Shown one piece after another: positions 16,996-27,237 of a stretch of DNA of 43,840 nucleotides (within the stretch, counting starts at the first letter, position 1; every line of letters begins with the position of its first letter). The notes under the pieces are model-generated. The model ran no database searches and was not told where the DNA came from. It was given only the letters and a program-made list of their open reading frames with translations. The stretch is taken from contig JAUNCQ010000014.1 in assembly GCA_030526515.1 (NCBI GenBank), forward strand, positions 1-43,840, in the 5' to 3' direction. A program made the position numbers and the translations under genes. The DNA comes from Coriobacteriia bacterium (GTDB lineage: Bacteria > Actinomycetota > Coriobacteriia > Coriobacteriales > Eggerthellaceae).

Positions 16996-18561
16996 GTGAC
17001 TGAGATCACCGCACAGTCCATCGACGAGATGCTGCGCAAGCAGCTGGACGAGCTCAACATGAGCGTCGAGTCTCGCGAAGTCGGTACGGTTATGCAGGTT
17101 GGTGACGGTATTGCCCGTATCGACGGCCTGAAGGGCGCCATGATGGGCGAGCTTCTGGAGTTCGAGGGTGCAAACGGCCGCACTGTCTACGGCATGGCTC
17201 AGAACCTCGAGGAAGAGGAAGTCGGCGCCGTACTTCTGGGTGACGTCACGGCAATTCGTGAGAACGACAAGGTCAAGACGACCGGTCGTATTATTGAGGT
17301 TCCCTCCGGCAAGGCCTTCCTGGGCCGCGTCGTGAACCCGCTGGGCCAGCCGATCGACGGCAAGGGCCCCATCGAGGCTGAGGGCATGCGCCCGGTTGAG
17401 TTCAAGGCTCCCGGCGTTATCTCCCGTAAGCCCGTTCATGAGCCGGTGCAGACCGGCATCCTGGCAATCGACTCCATGATCCCCGTTGGCCGTGGCCAGC
17501 GTGAGCTGATCATTGGCGACCGCCAGACTGGTAAGACCGCTGTTGCGATCGACGCCATCATCAACCAGAAGGGTCAGAACATGATCTGCATCTACGTGGC
17601 AATCGGCCAGAAGGCCTCCACGGTTGCTCAGATCGTCGAGACCCTGGAGCGCCACGGTGCCATGGAGTACACCATCATCGTTGCCGCTACCGCTTCTGAC
17701 TCCGCTCCGCTGCAGTACATCGCTCCTATGGCCGGTGCTGCAATGGGCGAGTACTTCCTGTACAACGGCGAGGACGGCCAGCCCGCCTCCGCCACCAACC
17801 CGGGCCGCCACGTGCTGGCCGTCTACGACGACCTTTCCAAGCAGGCTGTGGCCTATCGTCAGATGTCCCTGACCCTGCGCCGCCCGCCGGGACGCGAAGC
17901 TTACCCGGGCGACGTCTTCTACCTGCATTCTCGCCTGCTCGAGCGTGCAGTTAAGATGAACGACGAGAACGGTGCAGGCTCCATGACGGCTCTGCCGATC
18001 ATCGAGACCCAGGCAGGCGACGTTTCTGCATACATTCCGACCAACGTGATTTCCATTACCGACGGTCAGATTTACCTGCAGACCGACCTGTTCTTCCAGG
18101 GCCAGCGCCCCGCAGTCGACGTCGGTATCTCCGTTTCCCGCGTTGGCGGCTCCGCACAGATCAAGGCTATGAAGCAGGTTGCAGGCTCTCTGCGTCTGGA
18201 CCTGGCTGCATACCGCGAGCTGCAGGCCTTCACCCAGTTCGGTTCCGACCTGGACAAGGCTACTCAGGACCAGCTGAACCGTGGTGCACACATGACCGAG
18301 CTGCTGAAGCAGGGTCGTTATGTGCCGATGCCGGTTGCTGAGCAGGTTGCTGCCATCTATGCAGGCAACGAAGGCTACCTGGACGATCTGCCGGTGCGCG
18401 ACGTTGTTCGTTTCCGCGAAGAGCTCACCGCCTACCTGCGTGCTTCCAAGCCCGAGGTTCTGGATGCAATCGTCTCCGAGGGCAAGCTGACCGACGACAT
18501 CAAGTCTAAGCTCAACGCTGCCCTGGATTCCTTCAAGTCCCAGTTCGCTGCGACGGAATAG
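16996..18561 (+). CDS. atpA: ATP synthase F1 subunit alpha
   Basis: A 521-residue nucleotide-binding subunit of the catalytic head, with P-loop GDRQTGKTA at about 173-181 and the C-terminal [24 protein letters not shown] region. I choose the GTG at 16996 (MTEITAQS) because AGGAGG at 16981-16986 is nine nt upstream. The ATG at 16990, only three nt from that site, would give two extra residues. It lies in the operon with tight spacing on both sides. Confidence 0.97.
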   Translation: MTEITAQSIDEMLRKQLDELNMSVESREVGTVMQVGDGIARIDGLKGAMMGELLEFEGANGRTVYGMAQNLEEEEVGAVLLGDVTAIRENDKVKTTGRIIEVPSGKAFLGRVVNPLGQPIDGKGPIEAEGMRPVEFKAPGVISRKPVHEPVQTGILAIDSMIPVGRGQRELIIGDRQTGKTAVAIDAIINQKGQNMICIYVAIGQKASTVAQIVETLERHGAMEYTIIVAATASDSAPLQYIAPMAGAAMGEYFLYNGEDGQPASATNPGRHVLAVYDDLSKQAVAYRQMSLTLRRPPGREAYPGDVFYLHSRLLERAVKMNDENGAGSMTALPIIETQAGDVSAYIPTNVISITDGQIYLQTDLFFQGQRPAVDVGISVSRVGGSAQIKAMKQVAGSLRLDLAAYRELQAFTQFGSDLDKATQDQLNRGAHMTELLKQGRYVPMPVAEQVAAIYAGNEGYLDDLPVRDVVRFREELTAYLRASKPEVLDAIVSEGKLTDDIKSKLNAALDSFKSQFAATE

Positions 18562-18575
18562 AAGGAAGGTAGACC

Positions 18576-19517
18576 ATGCCTAACCTACACGACATAGAGA
18601 GGCGCATTAGCTCCGTACAGTCTACGAAGCAGATTACGCGCACCATGGAGATGGTTTCCGCGGCTAAGATCCGTCGCGCCACCGAGCGCCTGATGGATGC
18701 CACCCCGTGGACCACTAACCTTTCCGAGGTCCTTCTGAATGCTGCAAAGCATGCTCCGCTCGACGCTGAGCCGCTGCTGCGCAAGCATGACGAGGTCAAG
18801 CGCGTGCTCGTAGTGCCTGTTACCTCCGATCGAGGTTTGGCTGGCGGTTTTTCAAGCAACATCCTTAAGGCCGCTGACCGTATTATTGCGGAAAAGCAGG
18901 CCGAAGGCGCAGAAGTCGAAGTCATTGCCTGCGGCAAGAAGGCTTGCGGTTACTTCAAGTACCGCGGCATCGAGCCGGTGCTTTCGTTCAGCGGCAACTC
19001 CGCTGATCCTAAGTTCGATGAGGCGGCAGCAATTTCCGCCTATTCCGGTGATGCTTACAACGTAGGTGACCTTGACGAGGTCTACCTGCTGTACAACCAT
19101 GCGAAGAATGCTGGCGAGCAGGTCGTCATCGAGCATAAGGTCCTTCCCATCGACTATCACGACTTTGCAGACATGCTGGGTCTGAGGAAGAAGGAAGAGG
19201 ACATCTTTGCTCAGTGGCGCGAAAGGAAGGAGGGCGAGCTTCCGCAGTTCGAGAAGATGGACTGCGCATTCGAGCCCGACGCTGCCGAGGTTGTTCATCA
19301 CATGATGTTCGCTTACATGCGTAACATGTTCTTCTTCGCTCTGGTAGATTCGGCTGCAGCCGAACAGGGTGCTCGTCGCACGGCCATGAAGGCAGCAACT
19401 GACAATGCTTCCGAAATGGTTGATACGCTGACGACTTACTACAACCGTGTACGTCAAGGTGCCATTACGACCGAGATTACCGAGATCGTCGGTGGCGCAG
19501 CAGCTTTGGAGGAGTAA
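18576..19517 (+). CDS. atpG: ATP synthase F1 subunit gamma
   Basis: A 313-residue rotor shaft subunit. The N-terminal coiled coil begins LHDIERRISSVQSTKQITRTMEMV, and the C-terminal coiled coil contains MKAATDNASEMVDTL. It is about 25 residues longer than E. coli AtpG; the extra length includes a charged segment around GLRKKEEDIFAQWRERKEGE (about 204-223). The stop is directly followed by the atpD start. Confidence 0.95.
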   Translation: MPNLHDIERRISSVQSTKQITRTMEMVSAAKIRRATERLMDATPWTTNLSEVLLNAAKHAPLDAEPLLRKHDEVKRVLVVPVTSDRGLAGGFSSNILKAADRIIAEKQAEGAEVEVIACGKKACGYFKYRGIEPVLSFSGNSADPKFDEAAAISAYSGDAYNVGDLDEVYLLYNHAKNAGEQVVIEHKVLPIDYHDFADMLGLRKKEEDIFAQWRERKEGELPQFEKMDCAFEPDAAEVVHHMMFAYMRNMFFFALVDSAAAEQGARRTAMKAATDNASEMVDTLTTYYNRVRQGAITTEITEIVGGAAALEE

Positions 19518-20951
<1,434 letters not shown>

Positions 20952-20953
20952 TA

Positions 20954-21397
20954 ATGGCTATGCTTCTTTGCGAAGTCGTTACTCCCACCCAGCTCCTGTT
21001 CCATGAGCAGGCGTATCAGGTGGAAATTCCGAGCGTCGATGGCTATTTCGGTGTTCTTCCTGGTCATTGCATGACGTCTTGCCGTATGCAGAACGGTACC
21101 GTGACGATCTACAAGGACGCTGACCACAAGGACAAGGTCACCTACGTTACCTATATGGGTTTCGCTCAGGTCGACAATGACAAGGTCACCGTCCTGGGTC
21201 GCCAGGCCATCCTGAAGGACGATATCAACGTGGAGGCCGTTCGTGCTGAGCGCGAGCGCATCCAGGCTAAGATCGACCAGATCTCCACTGAGGAGCTGAC
21301 GGAGATGAAGGCAAAGGCCGGTAGGGTCCTGCGCGACACTCTGCTGTGCGACCTCGAGTGGTGCGATGTTCAGCTGGCCGCATGCGAGGGTAAGTAA
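20954..21397 (+). CDS. atpC: ATP synthase F1 subunit epsilon
   Basis: A 147-residue subunit with the N-terminal beta-sandwich (VVTPTQLLFHEQAYQVEIPSVDGYFGVLPGH) and a C-terminal helical hairpin (about 90-145) that can inhibit ATP hydrolysis. The ATG at 20954 is two nt after the atpD stop; longer starts lie inside atpD. It is the last gene of the operon and is followed by a strong terminator. Confidence 0.95.
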   Translation: MAMLLCEVVTPTQLLFHEQAYQVEIPSVDGYFGVLPGHCMTSCRMQNGTVTIYKDADHKDKVTYVTYMGFAQVDNDKVTVLGRQAILKDDINVEAVRAERERIQAKIDQISTEELTEMKAKAGRVLRDTLLCDLEWCDVQLAACEGK

Positions 21398-21462
21398 CGC
21401 CCTTAACAACTACGACGAAGCTGCTTGATTTCAACCGCTTCGCCAGGCTCATCAAGCCTTTG

Positions 21463-21493
21463 AGGACCCCCGTGATTCGCGGGGGTCCTTTTT
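21463..21493 (+). terminator. Terminator of the ATP synthase operon
   Basis: AGGACCCCCG (21463-21472) pairs with CGGGGGTCCT (21480-21489), followed by TTTT. Confidence 0.9.
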
Positions 21494-21515
21494 CGTTTTG
21501 GCGGGGCGCAGGTGT

Positions 21516-21534
21516 GGTATCTTCGATTGATACC
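21516..21534. promoter_or_regulatory. Inverted repeat upstream of dnaE
   Basis: GGTATC (21516-21521) and GATACC (21529-21534) are perfect complements with a 7-nt spacer, in the short region between the atp terminator and dnaE. It could be a protein-binding site overlapping the dnaE promoter, but no regulator is identified. Confidence 0.35.
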
Positions 21535-21621
21535 AAAACTGATTCATCGCATATTTGTTCGCGAAACGGACCCTCGCCCAAGGGCCCTGGAAGGGGAGTT
21601 GGGCGAAGATCGGAGCATCTC

Positions 21622-24600
21622 ATGGCATTCGTTCATCTGCACAACCACACTGAATTCTCCCTGCTTGACGGCCTGACCCATATCAAGGACATGGTCATGC
21701 GCGCAGCCGAGCTGGACATGCCCGCAGTGGCCATCACCGACCATGGCGTCATGAGCGGCGTGGTCGAGCTGGACACCTGCTGCGCTGCGGTTGAGAAGGA
21801 GACCGGCAAGAAGGTCAAGCCCATCTTCGGCTGCGAGGTGTACTTCACCACGGACGAAACGCTGCGTACCGACGTGAAGCCCAAGCTGTATCATCTGCTG
21901 CTTCTGGCCAAGACCAACGAGGGCTACCACAACCTGCTGAAGCTGGTCAGCGAATCTCATACGGACAACTTCTACTACAAGCCCCGCACCACCTTCAGCC
22001 AGCTGCAGAAGTACGGCCACGGCATCATCGGCGCCAGCGCCTGCATTGCAGGCATCGTGCCCAAGCTCATCGACGCGGGCCAGTACGACGAGGCCGTCAT
22101 GTGGGCCCAGAAGCTGGCAAGCTGCTTTGACCCCGGCGACTTCTATATTGAGCTGCAGGACCACGGCATCATGACCGACAACGGCATGACCCAGAACCAG
22201 CTGAACCATGTCCTGACCAAGATCGCCAACGAGTGCGGTTTCAAGACCATCGCCACCAACGACTTCCACTACCTGACCCGCGAGGACGCCCGTGCCCAGG
22301 ACATCTTGCTGTGCATTGGCACCGGCGCCAAGGTCAACGAAGAAAAGCGCATGAAGTTCGAGAACGATGAGTTCTACATGAAGACCGAGGAGGAGATGCT
22401 CGCGGCTCTGAAGGACTTCCCGGAGGCATGCGCCAACACCGTCGAGGTGGCGGAGAAGTGCAACGTGGTCCTGGAACGCGACCCCATTCTGCCCCGATTC
22501 CCCCTGCCCGAGGGCGAAACCGAGGAGTCCTGGTTCCGCCACAAGTGCGAGGAGGGTCTGCACAAGCGCTATGGCGAAAACGTGCCCGAGCGCGAGTGGA
22601 AGCAGTACGAGTACGAGGCCAGCGTCATCATCCAGCAGGGCTTCCCGGCATACTTCCTGATCGTGCAGGAGTACATCGAGTGGGCCCGTAGCCAGGGCAT
22701 CGGCGTCGGTCCCGGCCGTGGCTCCGCAGCAGGCTCCATCGTTGCGTACGCCATGGGCATCACCGACCTGGACCCCATCCCCAATGGCCTGATGTTCGAG
22801 CGATTCCTTTCGCCCGAACGTGTGGAGATGCCCGATATCGACGTTGACTTCGAGGACGAACGTCGCGGCGAAGTCATCGACCACATCAAGGACGTGTACG
22901 GCGAGGACCACGTGGCCGGCGTTATCACCTTTGGCAAGCTGCAGGCGAAGAACGCCGTGCGCGACTCCGCCCGCGTTCTGGACTATCCCTACTCTGTTGG
23001 CGACCGCATCTGCAAGATGATCGGCGACGAGCTGGGCATCACCATCGACAAGGCCCTGGAGAGCAATCCGGACCTGGCCAAGGCCTATAAGGAAGAGGAC
23101 GAGGTCAAGCAGGTCATCGACGCTGCGCGGTCCATCGAGGGCCACGTCCGCGGCGAAGGCGTCCATGCTTGCGCAACCATCATCTGCCGTGACCCCATGA
23201 GCGACCACGTGCCGCTGAAGCGCGACACCAAGGGCGGCGGCATCATCACCCAGTACGACGGCCATTACACGCCGGACCTGGGCCTGCTGAAGATGGACTT
23301 CCTTGGCCTGCGTACCCTGGGCGTGCTGTCCCGTGCCTGCAAGAACATCAAGGAGACCACGGGCACCGTCCTGATTCCCGAGGAAATCCCCATCGACGAC
23401 CCCAAGGCCTTCGAGATCATGCGTGCGGGCAACATGGACGGCCTGTTCCAGGTGGAGGGCGCGCTGTACGTGAGCCTTTTCGCCCGCCTCCCACCGTCCC
23501 GCTTCTCCGACATCGTCGCGTCCATCGCACTGAACCGTCCGGGCCCTCTGGAGTCCGGCATGGTGGATGACTACGTTGCGGTAGCCAGCGGCAAGGTCCC
23601 GGTGCAGTACTACGACGACCGCCTGAAGGACCTGCTGGAGGAAACCTACGGCACCATGGTCTACCAGGAGCAGATCATGCAGATCTCCATGGTCATGAGC
23701 GGCTTTTCGGCAGGCAAGTCCGACAAGCTGCGTAAGGCCATGGGTAAGAAGCGCCTGGAGGTCATGCGCCAGCTGCAGGCCGACTGGGACAAGGGCGCCG
23801 TGGAGAACGGCTACGACCTGAAGATCGCCCAGCAGATCTGGAACGACGCCGAGAAGTTCGCAAAGTACGCGTTCAACAAGTCGCACTCCGCAGCATACGC
23901 TCTGCTGGTCATGCGCACGGCGTACCTGAAGGCCCATTTCCCCAACGAGTACATGGCCGCAGTGCTGTCCAGCTACATGGGCAACACCGACCGCCTGATC
24001 AAGTACATTGCCAGCTGCAATAAGAACGGCACTCCCGTGCTGCCGCCGGACATCAACTCCTCCAACGCGGAGTTCACTCCCGTGCCGGGCGGCATTCGCT
24101 TCGGCCTGGTGGGCGTCCGTGGCGTGGGCCGCAACGTGGCCGACGCCATCATCGAGGAGCGTGAGGAGAACGGCCCCTACACGAGCCTGCACGACTTCGT
24201 GAACCGCCTGGACTCCAAGTGCTACAACCGCAAGACCCTGGAGTCCCTGATCAAGGGCGGCGCCTTCGACAGCACGGGCTACACCCGCAAGCAGCTCATG
24301 TACTTCGTGGACGAAACGACCCTGCTGGAAAACGCTGCCAAGCGCCAGAAGGACAAGGACGCCGGCCAGATGGACATGTTCGCCATGTTCGCGGAGGTGG
24401 ACGAAAACTTCAAGGAGGACGTGCCCGAGCCGGACGGCGTGGAGTGGGACAAGCGCACCCTGCTTGCCTACGAGAAGGAGATCATGAAGATCTACGTATC
24501 GGACCACCCGCTGGCCCCGTACGAGCGCGCCCTTTCCCGCATGACCAAGTACACCATGGCCGACCTGACCGAGCGCACCAAGGAAATCAAGTCCGCGGTG

Positions 24601-25077
24601 TTCGTGGGCCTGGTCGTGGGCGTGAGCGTGCGCCTGACCAAGCGCGGCTCCAAGATGGCCACCTGGACCCTGGAGGATCAGACCGGCTCCATCGAGTGCA
24701 TCACCTTCAAGTACGACGACTTCGCCGACGTGATCGAGGAAGACGCCATCGTCAAGATCAAGGGCAAGTTCGAGCATAGCGACCGTGGCAACCAGATCAT
24801 GGCCTTCGACATCGAGCGCATCGAGCTCTCCGAGGCTGACGAGGGCTCCCGCAGCGTGACGCTGAACCTGCGCTCCTCCGACCTGGACGCCACCCGCTCC
24901 CTGAAGCTGAACCGCATCCTCAGCAGCTACGGCGGCAACGACGCCGTGCAGCTGATCGTGGAGCAGTCCGACGGCCGCAAGTTCCGTGCGCAGCTGCCCT
25001 GCACCGTGGACGCCCGCAGCACCGTGCTGCGCTCCGAGCTGTCCATGCTGTTCGGCTACAACGTAATGACAGCGTAG
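21622..25077 (+). CDS. dnaE: DNA polymerase III subunit alpha
   Basis: A 1151-residue replicative polymerase of the DnaE type. The PHP domain begins at once (HLHNHTEFSLLDG, 5-17; ITDHGVMSG near 50). The palm has GPGRGSAAGS (about 368-377) and the catalytic aspartates in MPDIDVDFEDER (about 403-414). A helix-hairpin-helix tract lies near residues 830-860, and an OB fold (about 990-1075) contains VFVGLVVGVSVRLTKRGSKMATWTLED. I choose the ATG at 21622, with GGAG upstream; a longer in-frame start at 21460 would run back through the palindrome and the terminator. It heads an apparent operon with truA. Confidence 0.97.
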   Translation: MAFVHLHNHTEFSLLDGLTHIKDMVMRAAELDMPAVAITDHGVMSGVVELDTCCAAVEKETGKKVKPIFGCEVYFTTDETLRTDVKPKLYHLLLLAKTNEGYHNLLKLVSESHTDNFYYKPRTTFSQLQKYGHGIIGASACIAGIVPKLIDAGQYDEAVMWAQKLASCFDPGDFYIELQDHGIMTDNGMTQNQLNHVLTKIANECGFKTIATNDFHYLTREDARAQDILLCIGTGAKVNEEKRMKFENDEFYMKTEEEMLAALKDFPEACANTVEVAEKCNVVLERDPILPRFPLPEGETEESWFRHKCEEGLHKRYGENVPEREWKQYEYEASVIIQQGFPAYFLIVQEYIEWARSQGIGVGPGRGSAAGSIVAYAMGITDLDPIPNGLMFERFLSPERVEMPDIDVDFEDERRGEVIDHIKDVYGEDHVAGVITFGKLQAKNAVRDSARVLDYPYSVGDRICKMIGDELGITIDKALESNPDLAKAYKEEDEVKQVIDAARSIEGHVRGEGVHACATIICRDPMSDHVPLKRDTKGGGIITQYDGHYTPDLGLLKMDFLGLRTLGVLSRACKNIKETTGTVLIPEEIPIDDPKAFEIMRAGNMDGLFQVEGALYVSLFARLPPSRFSDIVASIALNRPGPLESGMVDDYVAVASGKVPVQYYDDRLKDLLEETYGTMVYQEQIMQISMVMSGFSAGKSDKLRKAMGKKRLEVMRQLQADWDKGAVENGYDLKIAQQIWNDAEKFAKYAFNKSHSAAYALLVMRTAYLKAHFPNEYMAAVLSSYMGNTDRLIKYIASCNKNGTPVLPPDINSSNAEFTPVPGGIRFGLVGVRGVGRNVADAIIEEREENGPYTSLHDFVNRLDSKCYNRKTLESLIKGGAFDSTGYTRKQLMYFVDETTLLENAAKRQKDKDAGQMDMFAMFAEVDENFKEDVPEPDGVEWDKRTLLAYEKEIMKIYVSDHPLAPYERALSRMTKYTMADLTERTKEIKSAVFVGLVVGVSVRLTKRGSKMATWTLEDQTGSIECITFKYDDFADVIEEDAIVKIKGKFEHSDRGNQIMAFDIERIELSEADEGSRSVTLNLRSSDLDATRSLKLNRILSSYGGNDAVQLIVEQSDGRKFRAQLPCTVDARSTVLRSELSMLFGYNVMTA

Positions 25078-25088
25078 GGGAGGACCCG

Positions 25089-25916
25089 GTGGAAAACGTT
25101 CAGGATCAGATTCAGGACATGGAGCAGAGTGGAGTTCAGGACGAAAGCCCCGCTCTGCTGACCTTTGCCCTGCAGGTGGCCTATCATGGCGCGCCCTTCT
25201 GCGGCTTTGCCCGCCAGCCGGGCCAGCTGACCGTGCAGGGAGAGCTGGAAAAAGCCCTGGAGCTGCTGTTCCGGCGTGAGGTGCGGACCGTGTGCGCGGG
25301 CCGCACCGACGCCGGCGTCCATGCGCGCGGCCAGTGGGTCACCTTCGACGTGGAGCCCGACGAGCTGCGGGGCCGCACCGAGCGCAACCTGCTGAAGTCC
25401 CTGAACGCCCTGACCCATGAGGGCGTCATGGTCCGCGCCGTGGAGCAGCGTTCCGCGGGCTTTTCCGCCCGCTTCGACGCTCAGAGCCGCGAATACCACT
25501 ACCACCTGTGCACCGAGCCCACGCCGCCCCTGTTCATGGGGGATTTCTGCTGGCACCTGCCCTATGAGCTGGACGTGGATGCCATGCGCGCGGGCGCGAC
25601 GCACCTCATTGGCGAGCACGACTTCAAGAGCTTCTGCATGGCGGTTTCCGCCGTGGGCAAGCCCACCTGCCGCAACGTGCAGGAGATCAGCATCTACGAG
25701 GAAGAGGTGCTGGGCGAAAAGCTCCTGACCATCAAGGTGGTGGGCAACGCCTTCCTGCACTCCATGGTCCGCACCATCGTGGGCACCCTGGTGGCTGTGG
25801 GCCGCGGCCAGCGCACCCCTGACTGGGTGGCGGACGTGCTGGCGGCCAAGGACCGCAGTGCAGCGGGCGAAAACGCCCCTGCCCAGGGCCTGGTGTTCTG
25901 GAAGGTGAACTACTAG
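25089..25916 (+). CDS. truA: tRNA pseudouridine38-40 synthase
   Basis: A 275-residue TruA with the catalytic aspartate D74 in AGRTDAGVHARG (70-81). RTIVGTLVAVGRG near residues 228-240 is the usual C-terminal motif. It isomerises uridines 38-40 in the anticodon arm of many tRNAs. A 20-residue acidic N-terminal extension precedes the normal TruA start. It begins at a GTG eleven nt after dnaE, with GGGGAGGA upstream, and its stop overlaps the next gene. Confidence 0.94.
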   Translation: MENVQDQIQDMEQSGVQDESPALLTFALQVAYHGAPFCGFARQPGQLTVQGELEKALELLFRREVRTVCAGRTDAGVHARGQWVTFDVEPDELRGRTERNLLKSLNALTHEGVMVRAVEQRSAGFSARFDAQSREYHYHLCTEPTPPLFMGDFCWHLPYELDVDAMRAGATHLIGEHDFKSFCMAVSAVGKPTCRNVQEISIYEEEVLGEKLLTIKVVGNAFLHSMVRTIVGTLVAVGRGQRTPDWVADVLAAKDRSAAGENAPAQGLVFWKVNY

Positions 25917-26179
25917 TGCGGGGCTACGTGCGCGTGGACGCCGGCTGCGTCCCGCGCAAGGCCGTCGCTCCCAAGGAGGAGCCGGCTGCAAGTGCGGTAG
26001 GGGAGCGCCCCGCCGCAAGGGGATCAGAGGCTGTGACGCCTGCGGAGGCCACGGAGCCGGAGACCTCGAAGGCTCCCGCGGACTTTGCCCTGCTGTACGA
26101 AAGCCGAGACAAGGCATTGTGCCTGTTCGAGCTGTCACGCGGCGGCTTGCAGGCCGTTCCCTCCGTCCGGCTGGCATAG
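25916..26179 (+). CDS. Small protein of unknown function coupled to truA
   Basis: An 87-residue reading frame whose GTG start shares a base with the truA stop (TAGTG), an arrangement typical of translational coupling. Residues 1-53 are Ala/Pro/Glu-rich and probably disordered. Residues 54-87 (ADFALLYESRDKALCLFELS...) look like one compact beta unit. I do not recognise a family. The coupling and the folded-looking C-terminus favour a real gene, but a chance frame in GC-rich DNA is possible. Confidence 0.5.
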   Translation: MRGYVRVDAGCVPRKAVAPKEEPAASAVGERPAARGSEAVTPAEATEPETSKAPADFALLYESRDKALCLFELSRGGLQAVPSVRLA

Positions 26180-26341
26180 GCGTCCCTGCCGTCCGCCGCG
26201 GGCGAGCGGTGGGGCTTCTGCCGAAAACTCAGCAATCATGCCGCTTACGGCAATGGATGCACGGTCGAAACTTTCGCCCTGCAAAATAAACTCCGGCAAA
26301 CGGACCGGGACTGCCCGGTGGGAATACGAAGGAGTGATCGC

Positions 26342-27190
26342 ATGGCACTGACGGATGCGGAAATCAACGCCCTCAAGCCCGACTGCACGGCTGCAGCGGC
26401 CATTGAGGCGAAGGCGGAAAACGTTGCGGTGGGCAAGACGAAGTTGGAGTTCGCCCGCTGCTTTGCCCTTGCGGTGCTGGCGGGCATGTTCATTGCCAGC
26501 GGCGCCCTGTTCATGACCTATGTGAAGTCCGACCCGGCGCTGCCCTTCGCAGTGTCCCAGGTATTCGGCGCGGCCATGTTCAGCCTGGGCCTGATCATGG
26601 TTATCGTGGCTGGCGCTGAGCTGTTCACCGGCAACAACCTCATGGTCATGGCCGCCCTTTCCAAGAAGATCACCTGGGGCCAGGTCCTGAAGAACTGGGT
26701 CGTGGTGTACGTGGGCAACCTGCTGGGCTCCCTGGTCATTGTCTGCTGCGCCTTCGGTGCCAATTGCGCCGGCATGAACGGCGGGGAAGTGGGCTCCACC
26801 ATGATGACCGTGGCCGCCGGCAAGATCGGCCTGGCGCCCAGCGTCATCATCTTCCGCGGCATCATGTGCAACTTCCTGGTGTGCATGGCCGTGTGGATGG
26901 GCTTTGCGGGCCGTACCGTCATCGACAAGATCTTCACCAGCGCCTTCCCGGTAACCGCCTTCGTGGCCATGGGCTTCGAGCACTGCGTTGCCAACATGTT
27001 CTTCCTTCCCATGGGCCTGGTGGCCAAGCTCAGCGGCGTGGCCTACACCGGCACCGCCAACATCGACCTGATCACGGTGGGCGGCATCGTGTACAACATC
27101 GGCTTCGCCACCCTGGGCAACATCATCGGCGGCGCGGTGTTCGTGGGCGTCATGTACTGGATTGCCTATGCAAAGCGCAAGGCCGAATAG
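26342..27190 (+). CDS. Formate/nitrite transporter (FNT) family channel
   Basis: A 282-residue membrane protein with six predicted helices. The FNT motifs are present: AELFTGNN (about 92-99), RGIMCNFLVCMAVW (about 176-189) and FEHCVANMFFLP (about 216-227), which carries the pore histidine. Family members FocA, NirC and HSC move formate, nitrite or hydrosulfide as pentamers. The substrate cannot be told from sequence; formate is likely in an anaerobe, although no pflB or formate dehydrogenase is adjacent. The start at 26342 follows GAAGGAG. An octamer TTTCGCCC followed by TGCAAA lies 70 nt upstream. Confidence 0.9.
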   Translation: MALTDAEINALKPDCTAAAAIEAKAENVAVGKTKLEFARCFALAVLAGMFIASGALFMTYVKSDPALPFAVSQVFGAAMFSLGLIMVIVAGAELFTGNNLMVMAALSKKITWGQVLKNWVVVYVGNLLGSLVIVCCAFGANCAGMNGGEVGSTMMTVAAGKIGLAPSVIIFRGIMCNFLVCMAVWMGFAGRTVIDKIFTSAFPVTAFVAMGFEHCVANMFFLPMGLVAKLSGVAYTGTANIDLITVGGIVYNIGFATLGNIIGGAVFVGVMYWIAYAKRKAE

Positions 27191-27237
27191 GGTATACTGT
27201 TCGTTTGTATATGCACTGAACACGAAAGGACATGCGG

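Noticed and set aside
21544-24777. A 1077-codon open frame on the minus strand across dnaE
   Set aside because: It mirrors dnaE codon bias and is rich in His, Val, Gly and Leu with no domain. Long antisense frames are common in GC-rich genes.
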